DNA of 61,393 bases from Desulfohalobiaceae bacterium S24 (GTDB lineage Bacteria; Desulfobacterota; Desulfovibrionia; Desulfovibrionales; Desulfothermaceae): NCBI GenBank assembly GCA_011389765.1, contig JAABTT010000011.1, forward strand, positions 1-61,393, read 5' to 3'. The position numbers and the translations under genes were made by a program. Shown here in pieces: positions 51,229 through 60,829 of the stretch. Every line of letters starts with the position of its first letter. The first letter of the stretch is position 1. The notes beneath the pieces were generated by a model. That model searched no databases, was not told the DNA's origin, and saw only the letters and a program-made list of their open reading frames with translations.

Positions 51229-52938
51229 ATGACAGACACGACAGATACGCAGCAGTTCATCTCCTGGGCCGGCATCGCTGAGAATCAGGTTGCCAAGATT
51301 AAAGAGCTGCAGCACAAAAAGAAAATCAGCTTTATCCAAGCGGCCCTTGCCGGCAAATCCATTACCCGAAAAGAGTATATTCGTTTTTATTCCGAAAAAT
51401 TGAAAATCCCTGTTGTTGACCCTTCTGCCTTCAACATCCCTGACAGAATTCAAAAACTCGTACCGCCCCATCTCTGCAAAAATTACAACTGTTTGCCTTT
51501 TTATCAGAAAGATCGCTACCTATTTCTGGCCATGGCTGAACCGGACAACATCCTGGCCGTGGATGACATCCGGTTCATGACCGGACTGGAGCCTGTTGTC
51601 CATGCCACCGACCCGGAAAGCCTGCACGGAAGCCTCACCCGGGAGACAGAAGCTGAAGAGGAAGACTGGCAGAACCTGGACGAGGCCCTGGCCGATATCG
51701 GTGAACAAGACCTGGATTATGTTGAAGAGGAAAAGAATCTTGACGACATGACTCTTGTTCAGGAGGCATCCCAGGGCCCCGTGGTCAAAATGGTCAATCT
51801 GATTATCATGGATGCCATCAGAAAAAAAGCCTCGGACATCCATATCGAAGCCTATGAAAAAGCATTCCGGGTCAGGTTCCGTATAGACGGCGTTCTTCAT
51901 GAAGCCATGCGCCCGCCGATTAAAATGCGGGCCGCCATCGTTTCCAGGCTAAAAATCATGTCCAACCTGAATATCGCCGAGAAGCGGCTTCCCCAGGACG
52001 GCCGGATCAAAGTCCTGACCCCGCAAGGAAATGAAGCAGAATTCCGCGTCTCGATTTTACCGACCCTGTTTGGTGAAAAAATCGTGATGCGCTTTCTTGA
52101 CAAATCAGCCCTGAAAATGGACATGGGCGTTCTAGGGATTGATGAAGATATCCTCCAGGCGATCCAGGAGGTGATTGCCAAACCGTTCGGGATGTTTCTG
52201 GTCACCGGCCCCACCGGAAGCGGAAAGACCACGACCCTCTACTCCGCCCTCATGGAGCTCAACAAGGAAGGGGTCAATATTTCCACGGTTGAAGACCCGG
52301 TGGAATTCAGCATGAGCGGCATCAATCAAGTCCATGTCAATGAAAAAATCGGCCTCGATTTTTCATCGGCTCTGCGTTCTTTTCTGCGCCAGGACCCGGA
52401 CATCATTCTGGTGGGAGAGATCCGGGACTCCGAAACCGCTCAAATCGCTGTCAAGGCAGCCTTGACCGGTCATTTGGTCCTCTCCACCCTGCACACCAAC
52501 GATGCCCCCAGCACCGTGACCAGACTCATGAACATGGGGGTGGAGGGCTTTCTCCTGGCTTCCGCGGTCTCCGGCATTCTGGCCCAGAGACTCGCCCGGA
52601 AACTCTGTCCGGTCTGTAAACGCAAGACAAACATGAGCCCGGAAATGATACAAAAACTGGCAACAGTGGAGGAGGACGGCGAGAAGAATTTCGCCATCTG
52701 GGAGCCGGTTGGATGTTCTGAATGCAACAATTCCGGTTATAAGGGCAGAACCGGCATCTATGAAATGCTGACTCTCACCCCTGAAATCCAGGAAATCATC
52801 TTAAAAGAGGGAACCATGCTGGAAATTCATCATACAGCCGTTCAGCAAGGCATGCAGACCCTTCGGCAAAACGCTTTAAAAAAACTCAAATCAGGCACGC
52901 TCTCCTATGAGGAAGTCTTGCGAGTAACTGCGGAGTAA
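51229..52938 (+). CDS. pilB: Type IV pilus/type II secretion assembly ATPase
   Basis: The 569-residue protein has an N-terminal MshE_N/T2SSE_N-type region, acidic linker (EEEDWQNLDEALADI), and a GspE/PilB ATPase: arginine-rich RFRIDGVLHE, Walker A GPTGSGKTTTLYSAL, Asp box STVEDPVEF, Walker B LRQDPDIILVGEIRD, His box LSTLHTNDA, and a zinc site CPVC...CSEC. It powers pilus polymerisation. pilC follows after two bases, but no other pilus genes are here. Confidence 0.92.
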   Translation: MTDTTDTQQFISWAGIAENQVAKIKELQHKKKISFIQAALAGKSITRKEYIRFYSEKLKIPVVDPSAFNIPDRIQKLVPPHLCKNYNCLPFYQKDRYLFLAMAEPDNILAVDDIRFMTGLEPVVHATDPESLHGSLTRETEAEEEDWQNLDEALADIGEQDLDYVEEEKNLDDMTLVQEASQGPVVKMVNLIIMDAIRKKASDIHIEAYEKAFRVRFRIDGVLHEAMRPPIKMRAAIVSRLKIMSNLNIAEKRLPQDGRIKVLTPQGNEAEFRVSILPTLFGEKIVMRFLDKSALKMDMGVLGIDEDILQAIQEVIAKPFGMFLVTGPTGSGKTTTLYSALMELNKEGVNISTVEDPVEFSMSGINQVHVNEKIGLDFSSALRSFLRQDPDIILVGEIRDSETAQIAVKAALTGHLVLSTLHTNDAPSTVTRLMNMGVEGFLLASAVSGILAQRLARKLCPVCKRKTNMSPEMIQKLATVEEDGEKNFAIWEPVGCSECNNSGYKGRTGIYEMLTLTPEIQEIILKEGTMLEIHHTAVQQGMQTLRQNALKKLKSGTLSYEEVLRVTAE

Positions 52939-52940
52939 GC

Positions 52941-54146
52941 ATGACCATATTCATCTATAAGGCCAGGAACCGCTCCAACCGAATCATCAAAGGCGACCTT
53001 GATGCCCAGTCCCTCGAGATGGCGAGGAACATTTTAACCAAGAAGGGATACACGCAGATAAAGGTCAAGCCCAAACCCAAGGACCTGCTGGAAGGGACTT
53101 TCCTGGAAGGCAGTGTCTCGACCCGGGACATGGTTGTGTTTTCCCGGCAGTTCGCCGTGATGATCAACTCGGGAGTGCCCATCCTTCAGGCCCTGCAGAT
53201 CATGTGCGAACAGACTGAAAACAATAAGCTGCGCCGGAAACTGTACGAAATACGAAACGATGTCGAAGGCGGCTCCTCGCTGTTTGATGCGCTTGCCAAA
53301 CATAAAGACGTGTTCGACGCCTTGTACACCAACATGGTCAATGCCGGAGAAACCGGCGGCATCCTGGATGTGGTACTCAACAGGCTCTCCGAATACATTG
53401 AAAAAGCCGCCAACCTGAAAGCAAAAGTCAAGGGGGCCATGATCTATCCGGCGGTGGTCAGTTTCGTGGCTGTGGCCGTCATCGCCATTATCCTCCTGTT
53501 TGTGATTCCCACGTTTGAACAGATGTTTGCCGACTTCGGCGGGGCCCTGCCTTTGCCGACCCAGATCGTGATCAACTTGAGCCGCTGGGTGCAGAGCAAT
53601 ATCATCTGGCTGATTCTCGGAGGCATTGCAGCCGCCTTCGGCTTTTCCTGGTTCTATAAATGGGAAAGGGGTAAGACCCTTGTCGACAAATGGATACTCT
53701 TCACCCCAGTCTTAGGTCCCCTGCTGCGCAAAGTGGCCGTGGCCAGATTCAGCCGCACCCTGAGCACCATGGTATCCAGCGGCGTGCCCATCCTGCAGTC
53801 TTTGGATATCGTGGCCAAGACCTCGGGCAACAAGACCATTGAGAACGGGGTTCTGCAGGCCAAAAAAAGCATTGCCGGAGGCCAGACCCTGGCCGAACCC
53901 CTGGAAGCCACCGGGGTCTTCCCGCCCATGGTCATCCACATGATCTCCATCGGTGAAACCACTGGTTCCCTGGATACCATGCTCAGTAAAGTGGCCGATT
54001 TTTATGACGACGAAGTCGATGTTGCGGTCTCGGCTTTGACTTCCCTGATCGAACCGATCATGATCGTCTTTCTGGGCATCGTCGTGGGAGGACTGATCGT
54101 CGCCATGTACCTGCCCATTTTTCAAATTGCGGGCCAGGTCATGTAA
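52941..54146 (+). CDS. pilC: Type IV pilus inner-membrane platform protein
   Basis: The 401-residue protein contains two T2SSF domains, each with a GVPILQAL/GVPILQSL signature (SRQFAVMINSGVPILQALQI, SRTLSTMVSSGVPILQSLDI), and three membrane helices (about 170-192, 222-240 and 370-392). It is the PilC/GspF partner of the PilB ATPase encoded immediately upstream. Full length. Confidence 0.92.
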   Translation: MTIFIYKARNRSNRIIKGDLDAQSLEMARNILTKKGYTQIKVKPKPKDLLEGTFLEGSVSTRDMVVFSRQFAVMINSGVPILQALQIMCEQTENNKLRRKLYEIRNDVEGGSSLFDALAKHKDVFDALYTNMVNAGETGGILDVVLNRLSEYIEKAANLKAKVKGAMIYPAVVSFVAVAVIAIILLFVIPTFEQMFADFGGALPLPTQIVINLSRWVQSNIIWLILGGIAAAFGFSWFYKWERGKTLVDKWILFTPVLGPLLRKVAVARFSRTLSTMVSSGVPILQSLDIVAKTSGNKTIENGVLQAKKSIAGGQTLAEPLEATGVFPPMVIHMISIGETTGSLDTMLSKVADFYDDEVDVAVSALTSLIEPIMIVFLGIVVGGLIVAMYLPIFQIAGQVM

Positions 54147-54180
54147 TCAGAAAAACAACAAAGCCGTTTTTCTGATTACA
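54142..54180 (+). terminator. Inverted repeat after pilC
   Basis: A perfect 15-bp stem TGTAATCAGAAAAAC (54142-54156) with GTTTTTCTGATTACA (54166-54180). The left arm includes the pilC stop codon. Confidence 0.65.
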
Positions 54181-54222
54181 TGGTCAAGATGTTTTTTTCT
54201 TCAATCAGAAAGGAGATTTTAG

Positions 54223-55242
54223 ATGAACGATCGCGGGTTAGTTGTCGCAGTGGCCGGGGCGACCGGAGCGGTAGGACGGGAGATGTTGAAAATCCTGGCT
54301 GCCAGGAACTTCCCGGCCGGCACGGTCAAGGCCCTGGCTTCGGCTCGATCCGTGGGCAAAGAACTCCCCTTTGGAAAGGACACCCTGGTGGTGGAAGAGT
54401 TGACGGAAGATGCATTGACCGGGGTTGACCTGGCCCTGTTCTCAGCCGGCGGAGAGACTTCGAAAAAATTTGCCCCTCTTGCCGCCCGGGCCGGATGCAC
54501 TGTGGTGGACAATTCCAGCGCCTGGAGAATGGACCCGGACGTCCCGCTGGTGGTCCCGGAAGTCAATCCTGAGGCCTTGGACAACCACAAGAAGATCATT
54601 GCCAACCCGAACTGCTCCACCATCCAGATGGTGGTGGTCTTGAAACCCATTTTTGACGAAGCCGGCCTCAAGCGCATTGTGGTCTCCACCTATCAGGCCG
54701 TATCCGGCAGCGGGCAAAAGGCGATTGAGGAACTCCAGGAGCAGATTCGGGCCTTATTCAACATGCAGGAGCCGGAACCCAAGGTCTATCCCCACCAGAT
54801 CGCCTTCAACTGCCTGCCGCATATCGATGATTTTCTGGACAATGACTACAGTAAAGAAGAGATGAAAATGGTCAATGAAACCAGAAAGATCCTGGGCGAC
54901 GAGAATCTCGCTGTAACCGCCACCACAGTCAGGGTCCCTGTTTTTTTCGGTCACAGCGAAGCCGTGAATATTGAGACCGATACCAAGCTTTCCGCAAAAG
55001 AGGCCAGGGTCCTCCTCAGCCAAGCGCCCGGCATCACGGTCCTGGACAATCCCCGGGAAAAGATTTATCCCATGCCCATCCATGCGGCAGGTGAAGACGA
55101 GACCTTTGTCGGCCGCATTCGGGAGGACATCAGCCTTGAAAACGGCCTGGACCTCTGGATCGTTGCGGACAATATCCGAAAAGGGGCCGCTCTGAACGCC
55201 GTGCAGATCGCCGAGGAACTGCTGCGCAGAAAACTGCTCTGA
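54223..55242 (+). CDS. asd: Aspartate-semialdehyde dehydrogenase
   Basis: The 339-residue protein has the NADP site AVAGATGAVGREML, the catalytic Cys in NPNCSTIQ (about residue 129), SGSGQKAIEEL, and the His base region VRVPVFFGHSEA. It reduces aspartyl phosphate on the pathway to lysine/diaminopimelate, threonine and methionine. AAAGGAG precedes ATG. Full length. Confidence 0.95.
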   Translation: MNDRGLVVAVAGATGAVGREMLKILAARNFPAGTVKALASARSVGKELPFGKDTLVVEELTEDALTGVDLALFSAGGETSKKFAPLAARAGCTVVDNSSAWRMDPDVPLVVPEVNPEALDNHKKIIANPNCSTIQMVVVLKPIFDEAGLKRIVVSTYQAVSGSGQKAIEELQEQIRALFNMQEPEPKVYPHQIAFNCLPHIDDFLDNDYSKEEMKMVNETRKILGDENLAVTATTVRVPVFFGHSEAVNIETDTKLSAKEARVLLSQAPGITVLDNPREKIYPMPIHAAGEDETFVGRIREDISLENGLDLWIVADNIRKGAALNAVQIAEELLRRKLL

Positions 55243-55417
55243 AGTTCACTCGAACCGGATAAATCCGAAATCGGAAACACGGATTTCAGACTTCAGGGTA
55301 CAATTTCTCAAAAACCGAAGGAGCAGGAAAAATACTGTTCCAAAATACAGGATCGACAACAAAGACTGCTCATCCTCAGTTAAAGGCTTGACAGTATAAA
55401 CGACTCGGTGGAACAGT

Positions 55418-56428
55418 ATGAAGACAGCCATTTTCGGCCTTGCCGGCAGCGGCAAGACAGAACTCTTCCAGGCCCTGACCGGCCCCAGGACCACTCTGAA
55501 CGAACGGGCCATGATCAAGGTTCCTGAACCCAAACTCGAACCCCTGACCCGGTATTTCCATCCCAAGAAAATAAGCCATACCGAGATTGAATACCTGGAC
55601 ATCCGCGGGGGAGGCGGCAAGAGCAGCAGTCTGAGTCAGCGGGCCCTGAATGAAATCCGTCCCTATGATTGTCTGCTCGCGGTCCTGGACAATTTTTCCG
55701 GCCTGGCCGATCCCGAGGATCAACGAAAAACCATTGAAACCGATCTGGTCATTGCCGACCTGGCCGTGCTGGAAAAACGGCTGGAAAAAATAGAACAGGA
55801 CAAAAAAAAGGCCAAACATCTGCATGATCCCCAGGAAGAACAGCTGCTCCTGCAGGCGCAAAGCAGACTGGAGCAGGAAAGCCCTTTGCGCCGGGATTCG
55901 GATTTGAGTCTGGCCCCTGAACTCAAGGGATTCTGCTTTTTGAGCGCCAAACCTATTCTCTATGTCTGGAATTGCGATGAGCAGAAACTCGGGACCGGAG
56001 TTCTGCCCGCGGCCCAAAGCAGTGAAGCCCATTTGGAAATCTCCGCGTCCCTGGAGAAGGAACTGGCCGAACTGGATGATCCTGGAGAACAACTTGCCTT
56101 TTTACAGGATCTGGGCTTACAGGAATCCGCTCTGAACCGGATTATATCCAAAACCTATGCTCTGCTCGGCCTGATTACTTTTCTGACCGGAGGGGAAAAA
56201 GAGGTTCGGTCCTGGCCCCTTCGCCGGGGCGCCAAAGCCCCTGAAGCAGCCGGAGTGATCCATTCGGACCTGCAAAAAGGCTTTATCCGGGCGGAAGTCC
56301 TGGCCTGGTCCGATTTTGAAAACCTCAGGGATTTTAAAAAGGCCAAAGAAAAGGGCCTGCTCAGGCTGGAAGGCAGGGAGTATACGGTCAAGGACGGGGA
56401 CATCATCACCTTCCGCTTCAATGTCTAA
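55418..56428 (+). CDS. YchF-related (DUF933/TGS) P-loop NTPase, divergent
   Basis: The 336-residue protein has a P-loop MKTAIFGLAGSGKTELFQALT, an Obg-like G3 region YLDIRGGGG, a coiled-coil insert (LEKRLEKIEQDKKKAKHL), a degenerate G4 motif WNCDE in place of NKxD, and a C-terminal YchF-type TGS domain (GFIRAEVLAWSDF ... EGREYTVKDGDIITFRFNV). YchF proteins prefer ATP and have NxxE. It is shorter and diverged from canonical YchF (about 363 residues), so it may be a paralogue. 175 bp after asd. Confidence 0.8.
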   Translation: MKTAIFGLAGSGKTELFQALTGPRTTLNERAMIKVPEPKLEPLTRYFHPKKISHTEIEYLDIRGGGGKSSSLSQRALNEIRPYDCLLAVLDNFSGLADPEDQRKTIETDLVIADLAVLEKRLEKIEQDKKKAKHLHDPQEEQLLLQAQSRLEQESPLRRDSDLSLAPELKGFCFLSAKPILYVWNCDEQKLGTGVLPAAQSSEAHLEISASLEKELAELDDPGEQLAFLQDLGLQESALNRIISKTYALLGLITFLTGGEKEVRSWPLRRGAKAPEAAGVIHSDLQKGFIRAEVLAWSDFENLRDFKKAKEKGLLRLEGREYTVKDGDIITFRFNV

Positions 56429-56641
56429 ATTTTGAGGTCGGCGCGGACGCGGACCTCAAAATTTCGACAATAGATCAGTTTTTTCCCAATTCATCTGTAT
56501 ACTTCTCCCATATCCCATTCGACAGGAGGATGACCATGACCCGGGTAAAAACCAGAATTTTCAGATTGAAGGTAGACTCGTGATTTCTGACCGGTTCCTC
56601 AATGGGATTGGAGTTGCTTACGAACGCCGCCTCTGGCCAGA

Positions 56642-58606
56642 CTACTCTTTAATTGTAGTGATTTTCTGCAGGCAGACCACCAGAGCGAAGAGGAGCAAGC
56701 CGGCCAGGTCAGCCCAGTAGGCCGGCCACAAGAGACCAGCCGCGGCCAGCCAGAACAGACCCGTCTCCAGCCAGGTGGCCTTTCTGATGAAATAGCGTTC
56801 CAGCCCCGAGGCGAAGGCCACCAGCCCCAGGGTGGTCGCCAGCAGGGGCAGCCCCACCTCCCAGTGCAGCAGATCATAGTTTTCCCCCAAACCCAGCAAC
56901 GGCCGGTAAGCCATGATAATGGGGATGATGTACAGCCCCTTGGCCAGCTTCCAGGAGGTGAAGGCGGTCCGCATGGGGTTGGCCTTGGCCACCCCGGCCG
57001 CGGCGAAGCTGGCTAGACTGACCGGAGGGGTGACATTGGCGTCCTGGGAATACCAGAAGATGATCATGTGGGCGATGAGCAGGGGGACTCCCATATCCAG
57101 GAGAGCCGGTCCGGCCAGGGTGGCCAGGACGATGTAACTGGCGGTCACCGGCAGCCCCATGCCCAGGACCAGGGAGGCGGCCCCGATGAGCAGAATGGCC
57201 AGGACCTTGATCCCGTAGCTGAGGTCCAGGACCAGGCTGGAAAACTTGAGGCCCATCCCGGTCAGGGTGACCATGCCCACGATGATCCCGGCCGCGGCGC
57301 AAGCCACGGAGACCATGACCGCATTCCTGGCCCCCTTGTCCAAGCCGCTGATGATCTGCGAAGCCTCTTTTCGGGCGAACTCTTTCAGGGTCAGCCGCTG
57401 CGGGCCTCCATCCGTGAAGGCCGCCCTCGCGGTCCACATGACCGCGTTGGCGACCAGGCTCACCAGGAGTGTGCTCATCACGGCCACAAACCCGGCCCGC
57501 ATCGGGGAGTAGTTGGCCACCAGCACATAGATCAGGATTCCGATGGGCAGAATAAAGTGCAGCCCCTTCTTGAGCACTGCTCCGACCCTGGGCAGTTGCT
57601 CTTTGGGCTGCCCGACCAGGCCCAGCTTCTTTGCCTCGTAATGGACAAAGACCAGCAGGGTCACGTAGTACATAAAGGCCGGGAGCAGGGCCACCTTGAT
57701 GATGGTCAGATAGCTGATGTTGGTAAACTCGGCCATCAAGAAGGCTCCGGCCCCCATGATCGGGGGCATGAGCTGGCCCCCGGTGGAAGCGGCGGCCTCG
57801 ATGGCCCCGGCCACATGGGGCCGGTAGCCCACCTTTTTCATCATGGGAATTGTAAAGGACCCGGTAGCCACCACATTGCCCACTGCCGAGCCGGAAACCG
57901 AGCCCATAAAGCCCGAGGCCACCACCGAGGTCTTGGCCGGCCCCCCGGAAAACCGTCCGGTCAGGGCATAGGCCAGGTCGATAAAGAAATCACCGCCCCC
58001 GGTGACTTCCAAGAAGGCCCCGAAGAGGACAAAGACATAGACAAAGGTCGCGGCCACCCCGAGGGGGAGCCCGAAAATCCCCTCCGTGGTCAGCCAGAGG
58101 GTGGTGGCGATACGTTCGATGCTGTAGCCCTTATGGATGATCAGCATGGGCATGTAGGGACCATACATGGCGTAAACGATGGCCAGGACGCAGATCCCGG
58201 TCATGAACAATCCGATCACCCTCCGGCAGGCCTCCAGGACCAGGATGGTTCCAATGATACTGACCACCAGATCGCCCGGCAGCCAGGCCCCCTGACGTTC
58301 GAATATCGCAGTCAGATTCCAGCAGATATAAAAGGTGCAGGAGACGGAGGCCAGGACCAGAATCCAGTCCAGAAAGAACCAGAGGTTGACCCTGTCCTTG
58401 CTGACGCCTTTAAAGGGAGGCTTGAGCAGAAAGGTCAGGGAGAGGATGGCCCCCAGGTGGATGGAGCGCTGGACCAGGGCCGTAAGCGCGGCCAGGCCTG
58501 CGGTGTAGAGCTGGTAGAGACTCAGGCTGACCGCCAGGACCAGCACGATCCAGGCCGTGTATCTGATCAGGACATGGTTGTCATTTTCACCATTTTTTGT
58601 CATCAT
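56642..58606 (-). CDS. TRAP transporter fused permease (TAXI type, DctQM)
   Basis: The 654-residue protein is a fusion of the small 4-helix and large 12-helix TRAP subunits. Motifs include the conserved GFMGSVSGSAVGNVVATGSFTIPMMKK loop and AAASTGGQLMPPIMGAGAFLM, plus TPPVSLASFAAAGVAKANP. These mark TRAP-TAXI permeases. With the DUF1850 and TAXI binding-protein genes upstream it forms a complete sodium-driven importer for an organic anion, the substrate unknown. Confidence 0.92.
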   Translation of the reverse strand: MMTKNGENDNHVLIRYTAWIVLVLAVSLSLYQLYTAGLAALTALVQRSIHLGAILSLTFLLKPPFKGVSKDRVNLWFFLDWILVLASVSCTFYICWNLTAIFERQGAWLPGDLVVSIIGTILVLEACRRVIGLFMTGICVLAIVYAMYGPYMPMLIIHKGYSIERIATTLWLTTEGIFGLPLGVAATFVYVFVLFGAFLEVTGGGDFFIDLAYALTGRFSGGPAKTSVVASGFMGSVSGSAVGNVVATGSFTIPMMKKVGYRPHVAGAIEAAASTGGQLMPPIMGAGAFLMAEFTNISYLTIIKVALLPAFMYYVTLLVFVHYEAKKLGLVGQPKEQLPRVGAVLKKGLHFILPIGILIYVLVANYSPMRAGFVAVMSTLLVSLVANAVMWTARAAFTDGGPQRLTLKEFARKEASQIISGLDKGARNAVMVSVACAAAGIIVGMVTLTGMGLKFSSLVLDLSYGIKVLAILLIGAASLVLGMGLPVTASYIVLATLAGPALLDMGVPLLIAHMIIFWYSQDANVTPPVSLASFAAAGVAKANPMRTAFTSWKLAKGLYIIPIIMAYRPLLGLGENYDLLHWEVGLPLLATTLGLVAFASGLERYFIRKATWLETGLFWLAAAGLLWPAYWADLAGLLLFALVVCLQKITTIKE

Positions 58607-58611
58607 GGATA

Positions 58612-58660
58612 CTTAAAAGGTTTGACTTCAAAGTTAGACATAATATCGAAATTCGAATTT
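58612..58660. repeat. Short partial copy of the 2632 repeat
   Basis: TTGACTTCAAAGTTAGACAT followed by AATATCGAAATTCGAA matches part of 2700-2735, in the gap between the permease and DUF1850 genes. Confidence 0.55.
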
Positions 58661-59192
58661 ACTGCTTAGCTGGCGTGGCCTCGTGGGGCATAACCCGGCG
58701 CCAGAGCTGACGGAGAAAACTCACCCGGCGGGCCGAAAACTGGACCGCTTGATGCGGGGCCAGGGCGGAAAGATTGGTCCGGGTGCCGCGCCAGAGAATG
58801 GTGTGATCCACGCCCGGGCTGCCGATTCTCAGCACAAAATCCCCGGTCGGTTCGTGCATGTCGGTGATGACCTCATAGTCCCCCCGCCTGACCAGATGCC
58901 CGACCCCGGGCATTTTGCCCATGCCGGCCCCGAACTTCAGATACCGCTCCTCTTCGATAAAGATCCGGCCCTTGTTGTCCAGGCTGTGTACCTCCCAGAT
59001 CGGAGCGTCTTCAACGGAGTGGAAGTAGTGGATGGTGAAGAGCTCTCCGGGTTCAAGGGGCAGGACCAAAAGCGGTTTTCCCCCATGAGCCGGGACCACC
59101 CGGAGCTCCAGGCCGCCGGGGATCAGCCCGGCGACCAGGAGCGGGGAAAAAAAGATTGCCAGCAGGGCCCAAAAAAAGGGTCTCTTCAGCAA
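58659..59192 (-). CDS. DUF1850 protein of a TRAP-TAXI operon
   Basis: The 177-residue protein has one N-terminal hydrophobic anchor (residues 7-26) and the DUF1850 core: LPLEPGELFTIHYFHSVEDAPIWEVH, EERYLKFGAGMG, GSPGVDHTILW. This family is nearly always encoded between the TAXI binding protein and the fused permease, as here. The role is unknown, possibly an accessory binding subunit. Confidence 0.88.
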   Translation of the reverse strand: MLKRPFFWALLAIFFSPLLVAGLIPGGLELRVVPAHGGKPLLVLPLEPGELFTIHYFHSVEDAPIWEVHSLDNKGRIFIEEERYLKFGAGMGKMPGVGHLVRRGDYEVITDMHEPTGDFVLRIGSPGVDHTILWRGTRTNLSALAPHQAVQFSARRVSFLRQLWRRVMPHEATPAKQ

Positions 59193-59209
59193 ACCTGAAT
59201 CCTCAGTGC

Positions 59210-60178
59210 TCAGGGCATCAGTCTTTCAGGCACTTCGATGCCTTTTTCCTTCAGATACTTGATGGTGCCCGGGTGCAGAGGAATGGGCGAGTATTCGACC
59301 GCGTTCTCCGGGGTGGTGTAGGCGGCCGAAGGATGGATCTTCTTCAGGTAGTCGTTGTTCTCGTACAGGGCCTTGACCAGTTTGTAGACCAGGTCGGTGT
59401 CCAGGGAACTCTGACAGATCATGACATTCCAGACCCCGATGGTCGGAACCGACTCGTCGACCCCGCTGTACAGTCCGCCGGAAAGCTCGACCGCAGAGTA
59501 AGATTCGTTGGCGGCCAGGACTTTTTCAGTCTGCTTTTCAGTGAATCCCAGGATCTTGATGTCATGGGTGGTGGCCAGATCCATGATGGAACTGGTTCCG
59601 GGACCGACGCACCAGAAGCCCAGCTCGATGGTGCCGTCGCGCAGGGCGTTGGCGCTCTCGGTAAAGGACAGCCTGGCGTCGGAATAGGAATCCATGGGGA
59701 TGTCCAGAGCCTTGAGAACAACCTCACTCATGAAGTTGGTCCCGCTTCCGGGACTGCCCGTGCTTATGGTCTTGTCCTTGACCTGCTCGACATTGGTGAT
59801 GCCGCTGTCTTTCAAGGTCACCGGCTGCAGGAGATTGGGATACATGATGGCCATGGACAGGATGTCCTGCTTTTTGCCCTTGAACTTCGAGGTGCCCTCG
59901 TACCCGGCTTTGGCCACATCGCCCATGACCTCGCCGATCACCGTCTCGCCGCTGTGAGCCAGGCGGACATTCTCCACGCTGGCCCCGGTCACTTCAGCCA
60001 CGGCCCGGACATCTTTCACGTTTTTGGACCAGATCTCGGCCACCCCGCCGCCGAAGGGGTAGTAAATCCCCCCGGTTCCGCCGGTTCCGATCCCGATGAA
60101 CTCGATAGCCAGGGCGGAACCGCCCAGACAAAACAAAAAGGCCGAACAAAACAACGCTAAGGTCGTGATTCTTCTCAT
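59210..60178 (-). CDS. TAXI-family TRAP transporter solute-binding protein
   Basis: A 322-residue periplasmic binding protein from ATG 60178 (GGGGG site). Signal peptide at residues 1-24; IGIGTGGTGGIYYPFGGGVAEIW is the TAXI signature, with ISTGSPGSGTNFMSEVVLKA and VGPGTSSIMDLA further on. TAXI proteins deliver substrates such as glutamate or 2-oxoglutarate in known cases; the substrate here is not known. First gene of the operon. Confidence 0.92.
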   Translation of the reverse strand: MRRITTLALFCSAFLFCLGGSALAIEFIGIGTGGTGGIYYPFGGGVAEIWSKNVKDVRAVAEVTGASVENVRLAHSGETVIGEVMGDVAKAGYEGTSKFKGKKQDILSMAIMYPNLLQPVTLKDSGITNVEQVKDKTISTGSPGSGTNFMSEVVLKALDIPMDSYSDARLSFTESANALRDGTIELGFWCVGPGTSSIMDLATTHDIKILGFTEKQTEKVLAANESYSAVELSGGLYSGVDESVPTIGVWNVMICQSSLDTDLVYKLVKALYENNDYLKKIHPSAAYTTPENAVEYSPIPLHPGTIKYLKEKGIEVPERLMP

Positions 60179-60285
60179 AATGCAAACCCCCTGTAATTTT
60201 ACGGTTTTGTATTGCAAAGTACGCTGTTGCGGAGAAAAAAAGGGACTGTCATGTATCCCCATTTTGGTCTGCCAAAACCGGAATA

Positions 60286-60717
60286 TCATGAGCCCATGGT
60301 CAGAATACGCAAGAAGACGCCCTCCGGTTTTTGGGCCATGCCCCTGACCGGATAGGCATATTCTACCACAGCCCCGGGCTGGATCAGACCGGATTTGGTC
60401 TTTCTGGGCAGGAGCCCGCCCACAGCCTTTCCGTTGTCCAGAAAGATATTCACCCTGAACCGTTGCTCTGTATCCGATATGTTCTTGATCTTGATCATGA
60501 AGTGCAGACACTCTTCGTTTTTCCACTTTTTGAAAAAACATGTAAAACCAACAAGCTCTGCTTCAGAAACAATTTCCTGTTCAAGCTGATCCGCTGCGGT
60601 ACAGGCAAAGGTCTCCTCGGCGGCCATGGCGGTGCCGGCAAAGGCGATCACCAGGGCACAGCAGACGGCAATCCCGAACATAAATGACAGGCCCGATCTG
60701 TTTACTGTTTTCCTCAT
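60286..60717 (-). CDS. Small exported protein of unknown function
   Basis: The 143-residue protein has a signal peptide (residues 1-33, ending AMAA) and a beta-rich mature part with two or three cysteines (FACTAADQL, VGFTCFFKKWKNEECLHFMIKIKN) followed by RFRVNIFLDNGKAVGGLLP. It resembles a small immunoglobulin-like or DUF3426-type extracellular domain, but I do not recognise a family. AAAGGAGG is upstream of ATG. It lies upstream of the TAXI operon in the same direction. Confidence 0.7.
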   Translation of the reverse strand: MRKTVNRSGLSFMFGIAVCCALVIAFAGTAMAAEETFACTAADQLEQEIVSEAELVGFTCFFKKWKNEECLHFMIKIKNISDTEQRFRVNIFLDNGKAVGGLLPRKTKSGLIQPGAVVEYAYPVRGMAQKPEGVFLRILTMGS

Positions 60718-60829
60718 ACCCCCCTCCTTTTCTGCTTGAAAATGTCAACAATCAATCATTTTTGCAGTTACCGTAATGAAAAGACCCGGACCTGTCAATG
60801 CCCCTGTCCGTTCTATTCAGGGCCAATTC

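Noticed and set aside
57068-58669. 533-codon open frame antisense to the TRAP permease
   Set aside because: Shadow frame rich in Gly, His, Asp and Gln from antisense of a membrane protein; no start signal.
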